Shown: in pieces, positions 54,571-63,834 of the stretch
How the letters are laid out: each line of letters opens with the position of its first letter
Numbering within the stretch: position 1 is the stretch's first letter
Source of the DNA: Pedobacter westerhofensis
GTDB taxonomy: Bacteria; Bacteroidota; Bacteroidia; Sphingobacteriales; Sphingobacteriaceae
DNA: 64,000 nucleotides
NCBI RefSeq assembly: GCF_900182595.1
Contig: NZ_FXTN01000004.1
Coordinates: 310,001 to 374,000 of the forward strand
Reading direction: 5' to 3'
Made by a program: the position numbers and the translations under genes
The notes under the pieces: model-generated
What the model was told of the DNA's origin: nothing
What the model saw: only the letters and a program-made list of their open reading frames with translations
The model's database searches: none

Positions 54571-55446
54571 ATGAAAAAGAAAAGCAGTTTTTCAACGCAG
54601 GGACAAAGGGCAGATATTGGGGACCTTGCCATTTACAGGATATTGGCGAACAGGTACGCGGATGCGGTAGGCCCGTTCGTCTTTTTGGACCATATCGTAC
54701 CAAAAATCCAGACAAAGGTGAATAAAGAAGGGACGGGCGCACATCCGCACCGCGGCATTGCTACATTAACCTATATACTCAATGGTGAAGACGAGCACTT
54801 TGACAGTGCAGGAAATTATGCGATGGTACATTCCGGCGGAGTGCAGTGGATGAATGCCGGGAACGGGATCATTCATGATGAAACGCTGAACTATGATTCC
54901 AGTACTGACTCTAAACTTACCCATGCCTTTCAGTTCTGGATCAATCTGCCTGCAAATATCAAAAGCGAAAAGCCGGCATATATGGCCATTGAAGGCAATG
55001 AAGTGCCTGTAAAATCATTGCCGGAAGGAAAAGGCTGGATCAAAGTGATCGTTGGATCTTTCGAAGAACTAAGCGCTGCGATCCCCAACTATTCAGAGCA
55101 GTTCCTGTACCATATCCATCTGGAGCCTGATGCCAGTTTTACTATCAGTTTTGCTGGTAAATTAGAAGTTGCGGCCTATCTGCCAGAACTGCCGGCCTTT
55201 CTGAATGATGAGAAATTTAATGATGGCGACTTTATTGAATTTGACCGGCAGGAGGGGACGATTGAATTGAGAAATGAAAACCATCATGAGGCATGTGATA
55301 TTTTATTGTTTGGGGGAGAGACCTATAATGAGCCTATTGTAGCTGAAGGCCCCCTTGTGATGAATTCCAAACTGGAGATCGCAAATGCCTATAAGGATTT
55401 TTATAACGGTGATTACGGCAAAATTGATTACGACAAGCACAGGTGA
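54571..55446 (+). CDS. Pirin-family protein
   Basis: A 291-residue bicupin. The conserved N-terminal cupin shows DHIVPK, GTGAHPHRGIATLTYIL (metal-ligand His pair), HSGGVQWMNAGNGIIHDE (third histidine and glutamate) and LTHAFQFWINLPA. The C-terminal cupin is more divergent. Pirins bind iron; some bacterial members have quercetinase-like activity, others act as redox switches. The start at 54571 (MKKKSSF) precedes the family core closely. It is divergent from the YjdI operon. Confidence 0.87.
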   Translation: MKKKSSFSTQGQRADIGDLAIYRILANRYADAVGPFVFLDHIVPKIQTKVNKEGTGAHPHRGIATLTYILNGEDEHFDSAGNYAMVHSGGVQWMNAGNGIIHDETLNYDSSTDSKLTHAFQFWINLPANIKSEKPAYMAIEGNEVPVKSLPEGKGWIKVIVGSFEELSAAIPNYSEQFLYHIHLEPDASFTISFAGKLEVAAYLPELPAFLNDEKFNDGDFIEFDRQEGTIELRNENHHEACDILLFGGETYNEPIVAEGPLVMNSKLEIANAYKDFYNGDYGKIDYDKHR

Positions 55447-55447
55447 T

Positions 55448-55671
55448 TTCCCGGCCTCTGTGCCCAAGATCAACTGCCCGGTGTATTTTTTTGTGGGGAG
55501 GAATGATCATCAGACCAACTATGCCATTTCTGAGGCCTATTATAAAAAACTGATCGTCCCAAAAAAGGAGCTGTTCTGGTTTGAGAAATCCGGGCACCTG
55601 ATCCCGTCACGGAGCCCCTGCTGATGCAGCAGGTAGTGATCCAAAAAATTCTGCCCAAAATACCGCACTGA
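55448..55671 (+). pseudogene. Frameshifted 3' relic of an alpha/beta hydrolase
   Basis: VPKINCPVYFFVGRNDHQTN and then YYKKLIVPKKELFWFEKSGH are the C-terminal landmarks of an alpha/beta hydrolase, with the catalytic acid in GRND and the histidine in KSGH. Just after KSGH the frame runs to a stop at 55624. A one-base shift, however, continues the family-like sequence PDPVTEPLLMQQVVIQKIL up to a TGA at 55669-55671. The whole N-terminal two-thirds, including the nucleophile, is absent; upstream is the pirin gene end. So it is a truncated and frameshifted relic. Confidence 0.65.
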
Positions 55672-55699
55672 TCACTGCTGAACAATTTGCCGCCGGATT

Positions 55700-56623
55700 T
55701 TAATTAAATGAATGTCGAAATTCCAGTGGTGAAAGACTGGTTTTTGTCTTAAACAGTTTACTGAAAGATTGCAGGTGTTCAAAGCCCAATTGGTAAGCGA
55801 TCTCGCTTACTGAAAGATTAGTTGTCGAAAGTTTTTCCTTGGCCAGGTCGATGAGCTTATTGTGCAGGTGCTGCTGGGTATTCTGCCCCGTCAGCGATTT
55901 GAGCATGCTGCTCAGATATCCGGGCGAAATATTTAAATTTTCAGCAATGTACGTAACGCTGGGCAGTCCTTTCTGTGCAAGGAGGCCTGCTTCAAAATAG
56001 CCTGAAAGCAGATCTTCCAGTTTGATCAGGATCTCGTGGTTCGATTTCCTGCGGGTGATAAACTGACGCTGATAAAAGCGCTCTGAATAGGTTAGCAAAA
56101 GTTCCAGCTGTGCAATGATCACGCTGCCGCTATAGCGGTCTATATTCGCATGGTATTCCAGCTCAATGTTCTGCACAATAGTGGTCAGCATGGTTTCTTC
56201 CTTATCCGACAAATAGAGTGCTTCATAAACAGAGTAGCTGAAAAATTCGTACTGTTTAATGGTTTTGGCCAGCGTGGTGCTCCACAAAAAGTCCGGGTGG
56301 ACCAGTATCATCCAGCCTTCCGGCCGGTGGGTGATACTGCCCTTTTCAAACTCAGCGCTGAATACCTGTCCGGGCGACATAAAGAACAACACGCCCTCAT
56401 CAAAATCATGAGACTGCTGGCCATATTTGAATTTGATGCTCCTGGCTCTTTTCATCGAGATCGAATAAAAATCGTAAACCACACTGAACGAGCTATCGGC
56501 CAGTGGCCTGCTCAGGTCATCCATGTGTACCAGGCTGATCAGCGGGTGCACTGGTTTGGGCAGGCCTGCGGCACGGTGATATTCGGTAATGGTATGAAAG
56601 TGGAAAAGTGGGGTGCTGCTCAT
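55700..56623 (-). CDS. AraC-family transcriptional regulator
   Basis: A 307-residue regulator. The N-terminal cupin-like region shows YDFYSISMKRARSIKFKYGQQSHDFDEG and FFMSPGQVFS, and the C-terminal helix-turn-helix pair is YIAENLNISPGYLSSMLKSLTGQN and VSEIAYQLGFEHLQSFSKLFKTKTSLSPLEFR. It is the last gene of a minus-strand set with two SDR genes (spacing 2 and 19 bases), which it probably regulates. Ligand unknown. Confidence 0.85.
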   Translation of the reverse strand: MSSTPLFHFHTITEYHRAAGLPKPVHPLISLVHMDDLSRPLADSSFSVVYDFYSISMKRARSIKFKYGQQSHDFDEGVLFFMSPGQVFSAEFEKGSITHRPEGWMILVHPDFLWSTTLAKTIKQYEFFSYSVYEALYLSDKEETMLTTIVQNIELEYHANIDRYSGSVIIAQLELLLTYSERFYQRQFITRRKSNHEILIKLEDLLSGYFEAGLLAQKGLPSVTYIAENLNISPGYLSSMLKSLTGQNTQQHLHNKLIDLAKEKLSTTNLSVSEIAYQLGFEHLQSFSKLFKTKTSLSPLEFRHSFN

Positions 56624-56642
56624 ATGAATTAAATGTACTTAT

Positions 56643-57569
56643 TTATTTTTGTTTGTAGACACTGGCAAATTCCCTGGCAAAGTCGGCAAGTTTGACCTTT
56701 CCCATTTTGGGATTGCTGCGCTTAAAATTTTCCAGCGCTTTGCCGCTGTGCATGGCTGCCTGCATTTCTACCAGGCTCTCTGCGAGTTTTTCAGGCAATT
56801 TGGCCATCTTCAGTCCGCGGAGCATCTCCTTGTCGGATAACAATACCCATTTTAGCCAGGGTTTACCGATCGACGCACCGATGATCCGGGCAGCTTCGTT
56901 GCAGGTCATTTCTTCACTGCCAACGTAGCGTACAGTGTTCCCCATGGGCATCAGCGTCAATTCTTCAGCTGCAGCATCCGCGATATCCTTTGGCGACACG
57001 AAAACGATCCGGTCATCACCGCCATAATTTCCCATCAGCAGGCCGGTCTTACCTGTCAGCAATGCCCAAAGGCCGGAATAACGAAGCGTCAGGAATTTAC
57101 CAATCAGGCCTTTGCCTTTGATCAGATCCATAGACTGGTAGAAGTTGGTGTAAAAGGCCGCGGGCCGCAGGATGGTAACTGATGCCTCCAATCCATCGAA
57201 GAGGTATTCCAGATTCTCGGCTTTCACCAGATCAGCCGACCAGCCACTGAGGAGCACTATACGTTTGGTACCGGCCTCCTTTAGTGCCTCGGCGTAATTC
57301 CTGGCTACCTGATGCAGATATTCTCCGATATCGGGTTCGGTAAAGCTGAGCGGGATCATCGTGTACACAGCATCTGCATCCTTGAAGGTTATTTTTAAAA
57401 ACTGCAGGTCTTTGATTGAGCCAATGGCCGGTGTTGCACCCAATGCCGCTATGGCACTTTGTTTTTTAGGATCGCTGCTGATCAGGGTGACATCATGGCC
57501 CTGAGCCACTAAAATTTCTGTCAGCGGTTTGCTGATGTTCCCAAGGGAACCTGTTAAAATAATCTTCAT
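56643..57569 (-). CDS. NmrA-like NAD(P)-binding protein
   Basis: A 308-residue atypical SDR. IILTGSLGNISKPLTEILVA is the N-terminal dinucleotide loop (shortened compared with GxxGxxG). VYTMIPLSF and KRIVLLSGWSADL follow. No YxxxK pair is seen, which fits NmrA-type redox sensors and quinone reductases such as QorB. Two bases downstream of the other SDR gene in one operon. Confidence 0.82.
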   Translation of the reverse strand: MKIILTGSLGNISKPLTEILVAQGHDVTLISSDPKKQSAIAALGATPAIGSIKDLQFLKITFKDADAVYTMIPLSFTEPDIGEYLHQVARNYAEALKEAGTKRIVLLSGWSADLVKAENLEYLFDGLEASVTILRPAAFYTNFYQSMDLIKGKGLIGKFLTLRYSGLWALLTGKTGLLMGNYGGDDRIVFVSPKDIADAAAEELTLMPMGNTVRYVGSEEMTCNEAARIIGASIGKPWLKWVLLSDKEMLRGLKMAKLPEKLAESLVEMQAAMHSGKALENFKRSNPKMGKVKLADFAREFASVYKQK

Positions 57570-57571
57570 CC

Positions 57572-58462
57572 TTATTGGGTATAAACGCCGTTTTCAATAT
57601 CAGCAATCAATGATGAATGGGTAGGCTGCCATTTCAGATCTTCCTGCGTCCATGTGCTTGATGAGGGGCAGTCCAGTGCGGCCATCTGCGCGAACCAGCC
57701 AAAGTGTTCAGCTGCGGATTCCGGCGCAATTGATCTTACCGGAAGATTCAGTTGTTTACCAATATTTTCTGCAATAGACTGAACTGTAATGGCTTCTTCG
57801 GAGTTAGCATGGTAACGTGCTTTTGCTGATGCATTCTCCAAAGCCAAGCGAAATACACGGGCGGCGTCCAGTCTGTGCACAGCGTTCCAACGGTTATGTC
57901 CGTCGCCAATATATGCAGAGACGCCTTTTTCCTTTGCAATATTAACCATGATGGGGATAAATCCGTGCCTGTCCTCGTCGCCATGTACCGATGGTGATAA
58001 ACGTACTACTGCTGCACGAACACCCTTGTCAGCTACAGCATCTGCTGCCTGCTCCGAGGCACGCGGCCAGGCAGGATTAAACACTGGGATAATATCTTCA
58101 GTGGCCAGCGTTCCCGGGCTAACCAGTGCTGTACCGGAAGTTACAATGAAAGGGCGGCCTGAACCTTCAAGCACCTCACCAATGGTTTCAATAGCAATTC
58201 TGTCTATTTCGCATACTTCGGCAAAGCGGCTGAAATCGTGTATAAAGCCGGCATGGATTACACCGTCAGCTTGTGCAGCTCCTGTCCGCAGGCTTTCCAG
58301 GTCTTCAAGGTTGCCCAGATGTACATCTGCACCTGCGGCGAGCAGTTTTTGGGCTGATGCCTCCGACCGTGCCAGTCCCAATACCTGATGGCCGGCAGCT
58401 AATAATTCCTGCACTATGGCAGTGCCGATGAAGCCTGTGGCTCCTGTGATAAATACGCGCAT
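57572..58462 (-). CDS. Extended SDR / NAD-dependent epimerase-like protein
   Basis: About 296 residues. MRVFITGATGFIGTAIVQELLAAG is the classic GxxGxxG loop, ADGVIHAGFIHDF and GRPFIVTSGTALVSPG are the NAD-binding strands. The usual YxxxK after the SG strand is not apparent; SEQAADAVADKGVRAAVVRLSPSVHG occupies that area. Start at 58462 rather than 58486 because the family begins at the loop. First gene of the SDR-NmrA-AraC operon. Confidence 0.82.
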   Translation of the reverse strand: MRVFITGATGFIGTAIVQELLAAGHQVLGLARSEASAQKLLAAGADVHLGNLEDLESLRTGAAQADGVIHAGFIHDFSRFAEVCEIDRIAIETIGEVLEGSGRPFIVTSGTALVSPGTLATEDIIPVFNPAWPRASEQAADAVADKGVRAAVVRLSPSVHGDEDRHGFIPIMVNIAKEKGVSAYIGDGHNRWNAVHRLDAARVFRLALENASAKARYHANSEEAITVQSIAENIGKQLNLPVRSIAPESAAEHFGWFAQMAALDCPSSSTWTQEDLKWQPTHSSLIADIENGVYTQ

Positions 58463-58799
58463 AATTGTATGTTTTAGTTGATACAAATATGGGCTGCTGT
58501 GCTGGGAGGGATTTATCCATATCAGCTTTTGATTTAGCCATATCCTGAATATTTATTTTTACATATCCCTGCGGGCTCAGTAATTATTTCTACTTTAGTA
58601 TCAACCAAATAATTTCTGATGACAACCCATCGGCTGATTAATGAAAAAGAATTACTGTTCCTAATGCCAGCTGATCTTATAGATACTGTATTGTCTGCCC
58701 GCTGAACCCGGATAAACTTAAACAAAACCCGGGCTGATAATTCATATATTAGTTAATAAAAATACACAAAGTCTTTAGACAAATAACGTTTAGTACATA
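58463..58799. other. Divergent intergenic region before the DUF3863 operon
   Basis: 337 bases. A small palindrome GTCT-TT-AGAC at 58771-58780 lies 20 bases before the start at 58800 and may be part of a promoter or operator. A 28-codon open frame at 58619-58705 (MTTHRLINEK) has no supporting signal. Otherwise nothing supported. Confidence 0.35.
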
Positions 58800-60209
58800 A
58801 TGGACAGACGATCATTCGTAAAGAGTACATGTTTAACAGGTGCAGGATTGCTGGCAGGCGCACAGCTGCTGAAAGGAATGCCCATCAGTATGCTGGAACC
58901 GGCACAACTGATGGGGGGGCGGTATATCACGCTTTGCATTATGATCAGGACTACCCCCTGGGAGGTTTCGCGTGATGTGAAACTGCATCCGCGCGATGAA
59001 GAAAAATGGCATACGCTTGAAGGGGTTAAAAACCTTAGGAATGCTTTTGGGGCCAATAATCCGAAAGGCAGGCTTACCTGGGGCTTTACACTCAATGCAC
59101 TGGAAGACCGCCGTACCAATTATGTGCAGATCCGGGAGTACGCTGCCTGGTGCCAGGCTGAGTATGGCGACGAAGTGACGGTATTTCCCGGTTACTTTCC
59201 GGCCATGTACCTGCCGCCGGCGCGGATCAATAAAGAGCTGTCTGAGGCACTAAGGATCATCAGCGGGTTTGTGGGCAAAGGCTATAAACCAAAGTCCGTC
59301 ATCGGCGGTTTCCTGCCGGCAGAGTCATTGCAATATCTGGCTCAGAAAGAAAATATACACGTAGCGCAGGCCGTGATCTGGAGCCAGCACAATATTGACG
59401 GAGGGGGAGCAGACGGATCTCCTTCCTATCCTTATTATCCCTCCACAAAGCATTTCTGCAAGCCGGGACAGCATAAAAAAGATCTGATCGATTGTGTAAA
59501 CCTTGATGGCTGGTCTATGGACTTCATCTGTGCCAGGCAAAGCGGCCAGACGGGCCACGAAATCACAGGGTACAACAGCCGCCGTGGTGTTGGCCCGATC
59601 GAAACCTATAAAGGATGGGGACTTGAACTGGGCCACAGGGAAGTGATGCACACACAGTCCATTCATTTTGACAAGGGCGTAGAGCTAAATGGTTTTGGCT
59701 GGGTGCCAAATATCTGGGAAGCACAGATGGTATATGAGTTTGGAATGGATTTCATTTGCAGTGCGATGAAATTATGGGTAACTGATACGCTGAAACGCTG
59801 GCCTGATGCGCAGTTTGTAAGTTTTGGAGAGTTTGGTGAAATCTGGCGCAGCCACTATAAATCCAACGATGAATACAGTTATAAGTTTGTTGAACGTGGC
59901 TGCGGACTTGGCGATTCGTACAATAACCTGGAAATCCGCTGGTTTATGAATAAAGGATTCAGGCTGGCGCTGCTGCGCGACTGGCATCACCACACACCGG
60001 AAATGGTTATCGATTTTACGCGGTACGATCTTCCGGCGAAAGAACCGGGGGGCTCCCGCCCGGATAAACCGGTGAAGGACTGGAGCCTGATCAACCGCAT
60101 TAACCAGAAGGGCTTGCGCCCGGAAGACAAGCCGTTGCGGCTGATAGATCTCACTGCCGATGAGCAGGAGCTGATCTACAGGTACTGTCCTGAACTTAAA
60201 ACCTCCTAA
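58800..60209 (+). CDS. DUF3863-family exported protein
   Basis: A 469-residue protein. The N terminus DRRSFVKSTCLTGAGLLAGA is Tat-like (twin arginine, then a hydrophobic stretch). LTWGFTLNALEDRR, the GYKPKSVIGGFLPAESLQYL segment and the YPYYPSTKHFCKPGQ stretch recall the beta/alpha-barrel of the glycoside-hydrolase/deacetylase superfamily, as DUF3863 members do. GHEITGYNS and GHREVMHTQ supply histidine-rich segments. No catalytic assignment is published that I can name. It starts a probable three-gene operon with the GH2 gene 31 bases downstream. Confidence 0.7.
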   Translation: MDRRSFVKSTCLTGAGLLAGAQLLKGMPISMLEPAQLMGGRYITLCIMIRTTPWEVSRDVKLHPRDEEKWHTLEGVKNLRNAFGANNPKGRLTWGFTLNALEDRRTNYVQIREYAAWCQAEYGDEVTVFPGYFPAMYLPPARINKELSEALRIISGFVGKGYKPKSVIGGFLPAESLQYLAQKENIHVAQAVIWSQHNIDGGGADGSPSYPYYPSTKHFCKPGQHKKDLIDCVNLDGWSMDFICARQSGQTGHEITGYNSRRGVGPIETYKGWGLELGHREVMHTQSIHFDKGVELNGFGWVPNIWEAQMVYEFGMDFICSAMKLWVTDTLKRWPDAQFVSFGEFGEIWRSHYKSNDEYSYKFVERGCGLGDSYNNLEIRWFMNKGFRLALLRDWHHHTPEMVIDFTRYDLPAKEPGGSRPDKPVKDWSLINRINQKGLRPEDKPLRLIDLTADEQELIYRYCPELKTS

Positions 60210-60240
60210 GCTAATATACTTTAAAACCAATATTTTAACT

Positions 60241-62067
60241 ATGTCCATCTTTATCAATAAAATATCCTGTACCGCTGCTTTGTGCCTGCTTTCGTGCCAT
60301 TTTCAGGTCTTCGCTCAGGAGGCACTGCTTCCTACAACATGGACTGAACAGGCTAAAAACAAAGAAGTGCCGCTGAATGAATATCCCCGTCCGCAACTGC
60401 AGCGTACCGAATGGCTTTGTCTAAACGGTAAATGGGATTATAAAGGGGGCAAGTCTGCTCCTAATGCCCTGAACCCGCAGGCCGAAGCATCATTTGACGG
60501 CCTCAGTCAAAAGATTTTAGTGCCTTATTGCCCGGAATCCTATCTTTCAGGGGTGCAGAAAAAACAGGAGATCAATTTGTGGTACCGCCGTACATTTGAA
60601 GTTCCGGCTTCCTGGAAGGGCAAGGACGTGCTGCTGAACTTTGACGGTGTAGACCACGACGCAACAGTTTTTGTAAACGGCAAAAAAGTAGGCAGTCATT
60701 CCGGTGCTTATGATGCATTCAGTTTTAATATTAAACCTTATTTGGTTAAAGGCCAGAATACGATTGTAGTGGCTGCATACGATCCTAACGATGGCAGGGC
60801 CCCTTCGGGGAAAAATGGCCCGCGTGGCGATTATACCTTTAGTTCCGGCATCTGGCAAACTGTATGGCTGGAGCCGGTATCAGCTGTGCACATCAGAAAT
60901 ATTAAGCTGCTGCCCGATGTGGATGGCAAGCGCCTGAAGGTGCTGGTAAATACTATCGGTGGGGGCAATGTGACCGCTTTTGCGCTGGCCGGCAGAAAGG
61001 AAATCGCGCAAACAAAATCTGCTGCTGGCACTTATTTCTATCTGCCAATTGAAAACCCAGAACTCTGGTCGCCGGATCATCCATTTTTATATGATCTCAA
61101 GATTACGCTGCAAAACAGCAATGGCAGTGTTGCGGATGAAGTGCTAAGCTATTTTGGTATGCGGGATATCAAGCTGGCCAAACTGAATGGCGTGATGCGG
61201 CCCCTTATCAATGGGAAATTTATCATGCAGCTGGGACTGCTCGACCAGGGTTACTGGCCGGACGGGATACTGACCGCACCCACAGAAGAGGCCTTAAAAT
61301 CTGATATCGAATATACCAAAAACGCGGGTTTCAATCTGATCAGAAAACATATGAAGACCGAGCCTCAGCGGTTTTATTATTGGGCAGACAAGCTGGGCTT
61401 ACTGGTTTGGCAGGATATGCCAGCGATATGGTATCAGAACGAAGATACTACTGCTACCCGCCGTGTGTTCCGCAAGGAGCTGAAAGCAATTATTGACGAC
61501 CACTATAATTCACCTTCCATCATTACCTGGGTGCCCTTCAATGAAAACTGGGGCGCCTTTGATGTGAAGAACATTACTGCCTGGCTGAAGCAGTACGATC
61601 CATCTCGACTGGTAAACGGCAACTCTGGTTTTAATAACAATCCTGGCTATCAGAAAGCTTATGGAGATCCCGGGAACGGGGACTACGTAGACACGCATAT
61701 TTACGTAGGCCCTTACGGTGCATCGGTGCCCGATGAGAAACGGGCGGCTTCATTGGGCGAGTTTGGCGGTGTGGGCCTTTTTGTCCGCAATCATATGTGG
61801 CCGGTAGAAAATAATGCTTATGCATACGAGCCTACTCGTTCCGCGCTCAGCGACAGATATGTTTTCCTGATGGAGCGGGTTGAACAGCTGATGAAGTACA
61901 AAGGGCTCAGTGTTGCCATTTACACGCAGACTACCGATGTGGAACATGAGGTAAACGGTGTGCTTACCTACGACCGTAAAGTGGAAAAAATGGACAATAA
62001 ACGGGTTAAAGAAGTGAATGAGGCTGTGATCCAGTCGGGATTTAATATGAATATTACGAAAAAATGA
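60241..62067 (+). CDS. Exported glycoside hydrolase family 2 enzyme
   Basis: A 608-residue enzyme with signal peptide ending QVFAQEA. The sugar-binding domain (WYRRTFEVPASWKGKDVLL, then DHDATVFVNGKKVGSHSGAY) is followed by the immunoglobulin-like domain and the TIM barrel. IITWVPFNENWGAFD (Glu near 434, the acid/base) and AASLGEFGGVG (Glu near 507, the nucleophile) are the retaining GH2 sites. Activity could be beta-galactosidase, beta-glucuronidase or beta-mannosidase. Its stop overlaps the next start by four bases (ATGA). Confidence 0.88.
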   Translation: MSIFINKISCTAALCLLSCHFQVFAQEALLPTTWTEQAKNKEVPLNEYPRPQLQRTEWLCLNGKWDYKGGKSAPNALNPQAEASFDGLSQKILVPYCPESYLSGVQKKQEINLWYRRTFEVPASWKGKDVLLNFDGVDHDATVFVNGKKVGSHSGAYDAFSFNIKPYLVKGQNTIVVAAYDPNDGRAPSGKNGPRGDYTFSSGIWQTVWLEPVSAVHIRNIKLLPDVDGKRLKVLVNTIGGGNVTAFALAGRKEIAQTKSAAGTYFYLPIENPELWSPDHPFLYDLKITLQNSNGSVADEVLSYFGMRDIKLAKLNGVMRPLINGKFIMQLGLLDQGYWPDGILTAPTEEALKSDIEYTKNAGFNLIRKHMKTEPQRFYYWADKLGLLVWQDMPAIWYQNEDTTATRRVFRKELKAIIDDHYNSPSIITWVPFNENWGAFDVKNITAWLKQYDPSRLVNGNSGFNNNPGYQKAYGDPGNGDYVDTHIYVGPYGASVPDEKRAASLGEFGGVGLFVRNHMWPVENNAYAYEPTRSALSDRYVFLMERVEQLMKYKGLSVAIYTQTTDVEHEVNGVLTYDRKVEKMDNKRVKEVNEAVIQSGFNMNITKK

Positions 62068-63725
62068 AAAGACATTTTATACTTCTGGTGATCCTGTCCC
62101 AGTTTCTATTTTCTGTAGCCAATGCCCAGCAGCAAACTGTCAGCAAAGGTAAGGAGCCAAAAATCATCAATATTGTTAATTTTATCAGGGACATTGAGCC
62201 GCGTGACGCTGCTGTCACAAAGGATGTGCTGTACCAGACCGTCGTAAAGCAGATTGAGCTGATGAAGCAATATCACCTGGGCGGAACATTCCTGCTGCAA
62301 TATGATGCACTGATTGACAAACGTTACCAGGAACTGCTAAAGGCACTGCCCGGCAATGAATTTGAAATAGGTGGCTGGTGGGAATTGCCACAGCCGCTGA
62401 TTGAAAAAGCGGGCATCAAATGGCGCGGCAAGTATGCCTGGGACTGGCATTCGGATGTCGGATTTTCTGTAGGCTATACGCCCGCAGAACGTGAGAAAAT
62501 CATCGATGTTTATTTTGCTGATTTCAAAGCCGTATTTGGCTATTATCCCAAATCTATTGCCGCCTGGGTTATTGATGCACATTCCCTCAATTATATGTAC
62601 AACAAGTATAAGATCGTTGCTTCGGCAAATTGCAAAGATCAGGTAGGAACAGACGGATTTACCCTTTGGGGCGGGTATTGGAACCAGGCTTACTATCCGA
62701 GTAAAATAAATGCCTACATGCCTGCACAGCAGCAGGACCAGCAAATTCCGGTTCCGGTTTTCCGGATGCTGGGCAGCGATCCGATCCGTCAGTATGCTGA
62801 CGGGAGCACGGTGACTACGTTAGAACCGGTATATCCTTATGCCGGCGGAAATGAGCAGTGGATCAATTGGTTTTTCAAAACTTTTGCCAACGATCCCGCA
62901 CTGGGATTTAACTATACACAGGCGGGCCAGGAAAATTCCTTCACCTGGGATGCGATGAAGAAAGGCCTGGAATGGCAAATGCCGATTATCGCTAATTTGA
63001 AGAAGGAAGGGAAGGTGCGCGTGGAGACAATGGAGCAGTCTGGAGCATGGTTCAGTAAGCAATATAAAGTTACTCCGGCAACTACATTTACTGTAAGCAA
63101 AGACCTTGGCAATAGTGATCAGAAAACCATGTGGTACAACAGCCGCTTTTACCGTATCAACCTGCTTTGGGAAAAAGGTATGCTACGCATTACCGATATC
63201 CATTTGTTTAATGAACAGATCCCTGATAAATACCTTAAAGAGGCGACTACCACCAACCAGAGTTTCTTTTATACCCTGCCGGTAGTAGATGGGTTTCAAT
63301 GGGGCAAAGCGGGGCATCCCGAAGGTTTCCGCTTAATGGCGAATGAGGGCGGCAGCAGTGTGCCTGTACAGGGGGGCGATCCGGTATTTACAAATGTTAA
63401 CGAGACTACCGCCCGTGCCGCATGGCCGCTGGCAAAGGGTTCATTTGAATTTGAAATGAGCGAGAATGCCTTTACCATTACAGCAAAAGGAAAACCTGCT
63501 CCCGACTGGTTTTTGGAGCTCTACGTCGCCGATAAAGGCAAAACTGCGTTTCAGAAACTTACAGGTAATAGTGCAGTCTATGAGTTTCATGGCCATTCTT
63601 ACAAGATCAGCCCGCTGCAGGGACGCCTGGAAGAAAGCAGAGGCGGAGGTTTATACCGGGTATATCCTAAAGGAGACCGTATTTCATTCCGGCTGGCAGA
63701 TACGGGAGGAAAAGAACTACAATAA
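62064..63725 (+). CDS. Exported protein with deacetylase/GH57-like barrel, distantly related to the DUF3863 neighbour
   Basis: A 553-residue protein with signal peptide MKRHFILLVILSQFLFSVANA. The N-terminal ~300 residues (KIINIVNFIRDIEPRDAAV, LGGTFLLQYDALID, WDWHSDVGFSVGY) look like a beta/alpha barrel of the polysaccharide deacetylase/GH57-38 class. Its segments GYYPKSIAAWVIDAHSLNYM and YYPSKINAYMPAQ occur in the same order as in the DUF3863 protein two genes upstream, suggesting common descent. The C-terminal part is beta-rich. Catalytic residues cannot be assigned. Translationally coupled to the GH2 gene. Confidence 0.6.
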   Translation: MKRHFILLVILSQFLFSVANAQQQTVSKGKEPKIINIVNFIRDIEPRDAAVTKDVLYQTVVKQIELMKQYHLGGTFLLQYDALIDKRYQELLKALPGNEFEIGGWWELPQPLIEKAGIKWRGKYAWDWHSDVGFSVGYTPAEREKIIDVYFADFKAVFGYYPKSIAAWVIDAHSLNYMYNKYKIVASANCKDQVGTDGFTLWGGYWNQAYYPSKINAYMPAQQQDQQIPVPVFRMLGSDPIRQYADGSTVTTLEPVYPYAGGNEQWINWFFKTFANDPALGFNYTQAGQENSFTWDAMKKGLEWQMPIIANLKKEGKVRVETMEQSGAWFSKQYKVTPATTFTVSKDLGNSDQKTMWYNSRFYRINLLWEKGMLRITDIHLFNEQIPDKYLKEATTTNQSFFYTLPVVDGFQWGKAGHPEGFRLMANEGGSSVPVQGGDPVFTNVNETTARAAWPLAKGSFEFEMSENAFTITAKGKPAPDWFLELYVADKGKTAFQKLTGNSAVYEFHGHSYKISPLQGRLEESRGGGLYRVYPKGDRISFRLADTGGKELQ

Positions 63726-63741
63726 GGCGACCGGATGTTTT

Positions 63742-63757
63742 ATAGACAAATGTCTAT
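63742..63757. promoter_or_regulatory. 16 bp palindromic candidate operator
   Basis: ATAGACA-AA-TGTCTAT at 63742-63757 is a perfect 7 bp inverted repeat around a 2-base centre. It lies 78 bases before the oxidoreductase start at 63835. The arms resemble TetR-family operators such as the TAGACC/GGTCTA repeat of NemR, which also controls an oxidoreductase; this is resemblance only. Confidence 0.35.
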
Positions 63758-63834
63758 TTTATTTTTCGACAAATATCTTCTTTACAATCTGTTAGCTTCG
63801 TGACATTTGCACTGTCAATATTTAGCAAGCTAAT

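Noticed and set aside
58619..58705. 28-codon open frame MTTHRLINEK in the gap before the DUF3863 gene
   Set aside because: Too short, no recognisable start context or homology; chance expectation in AT-rich DNA.
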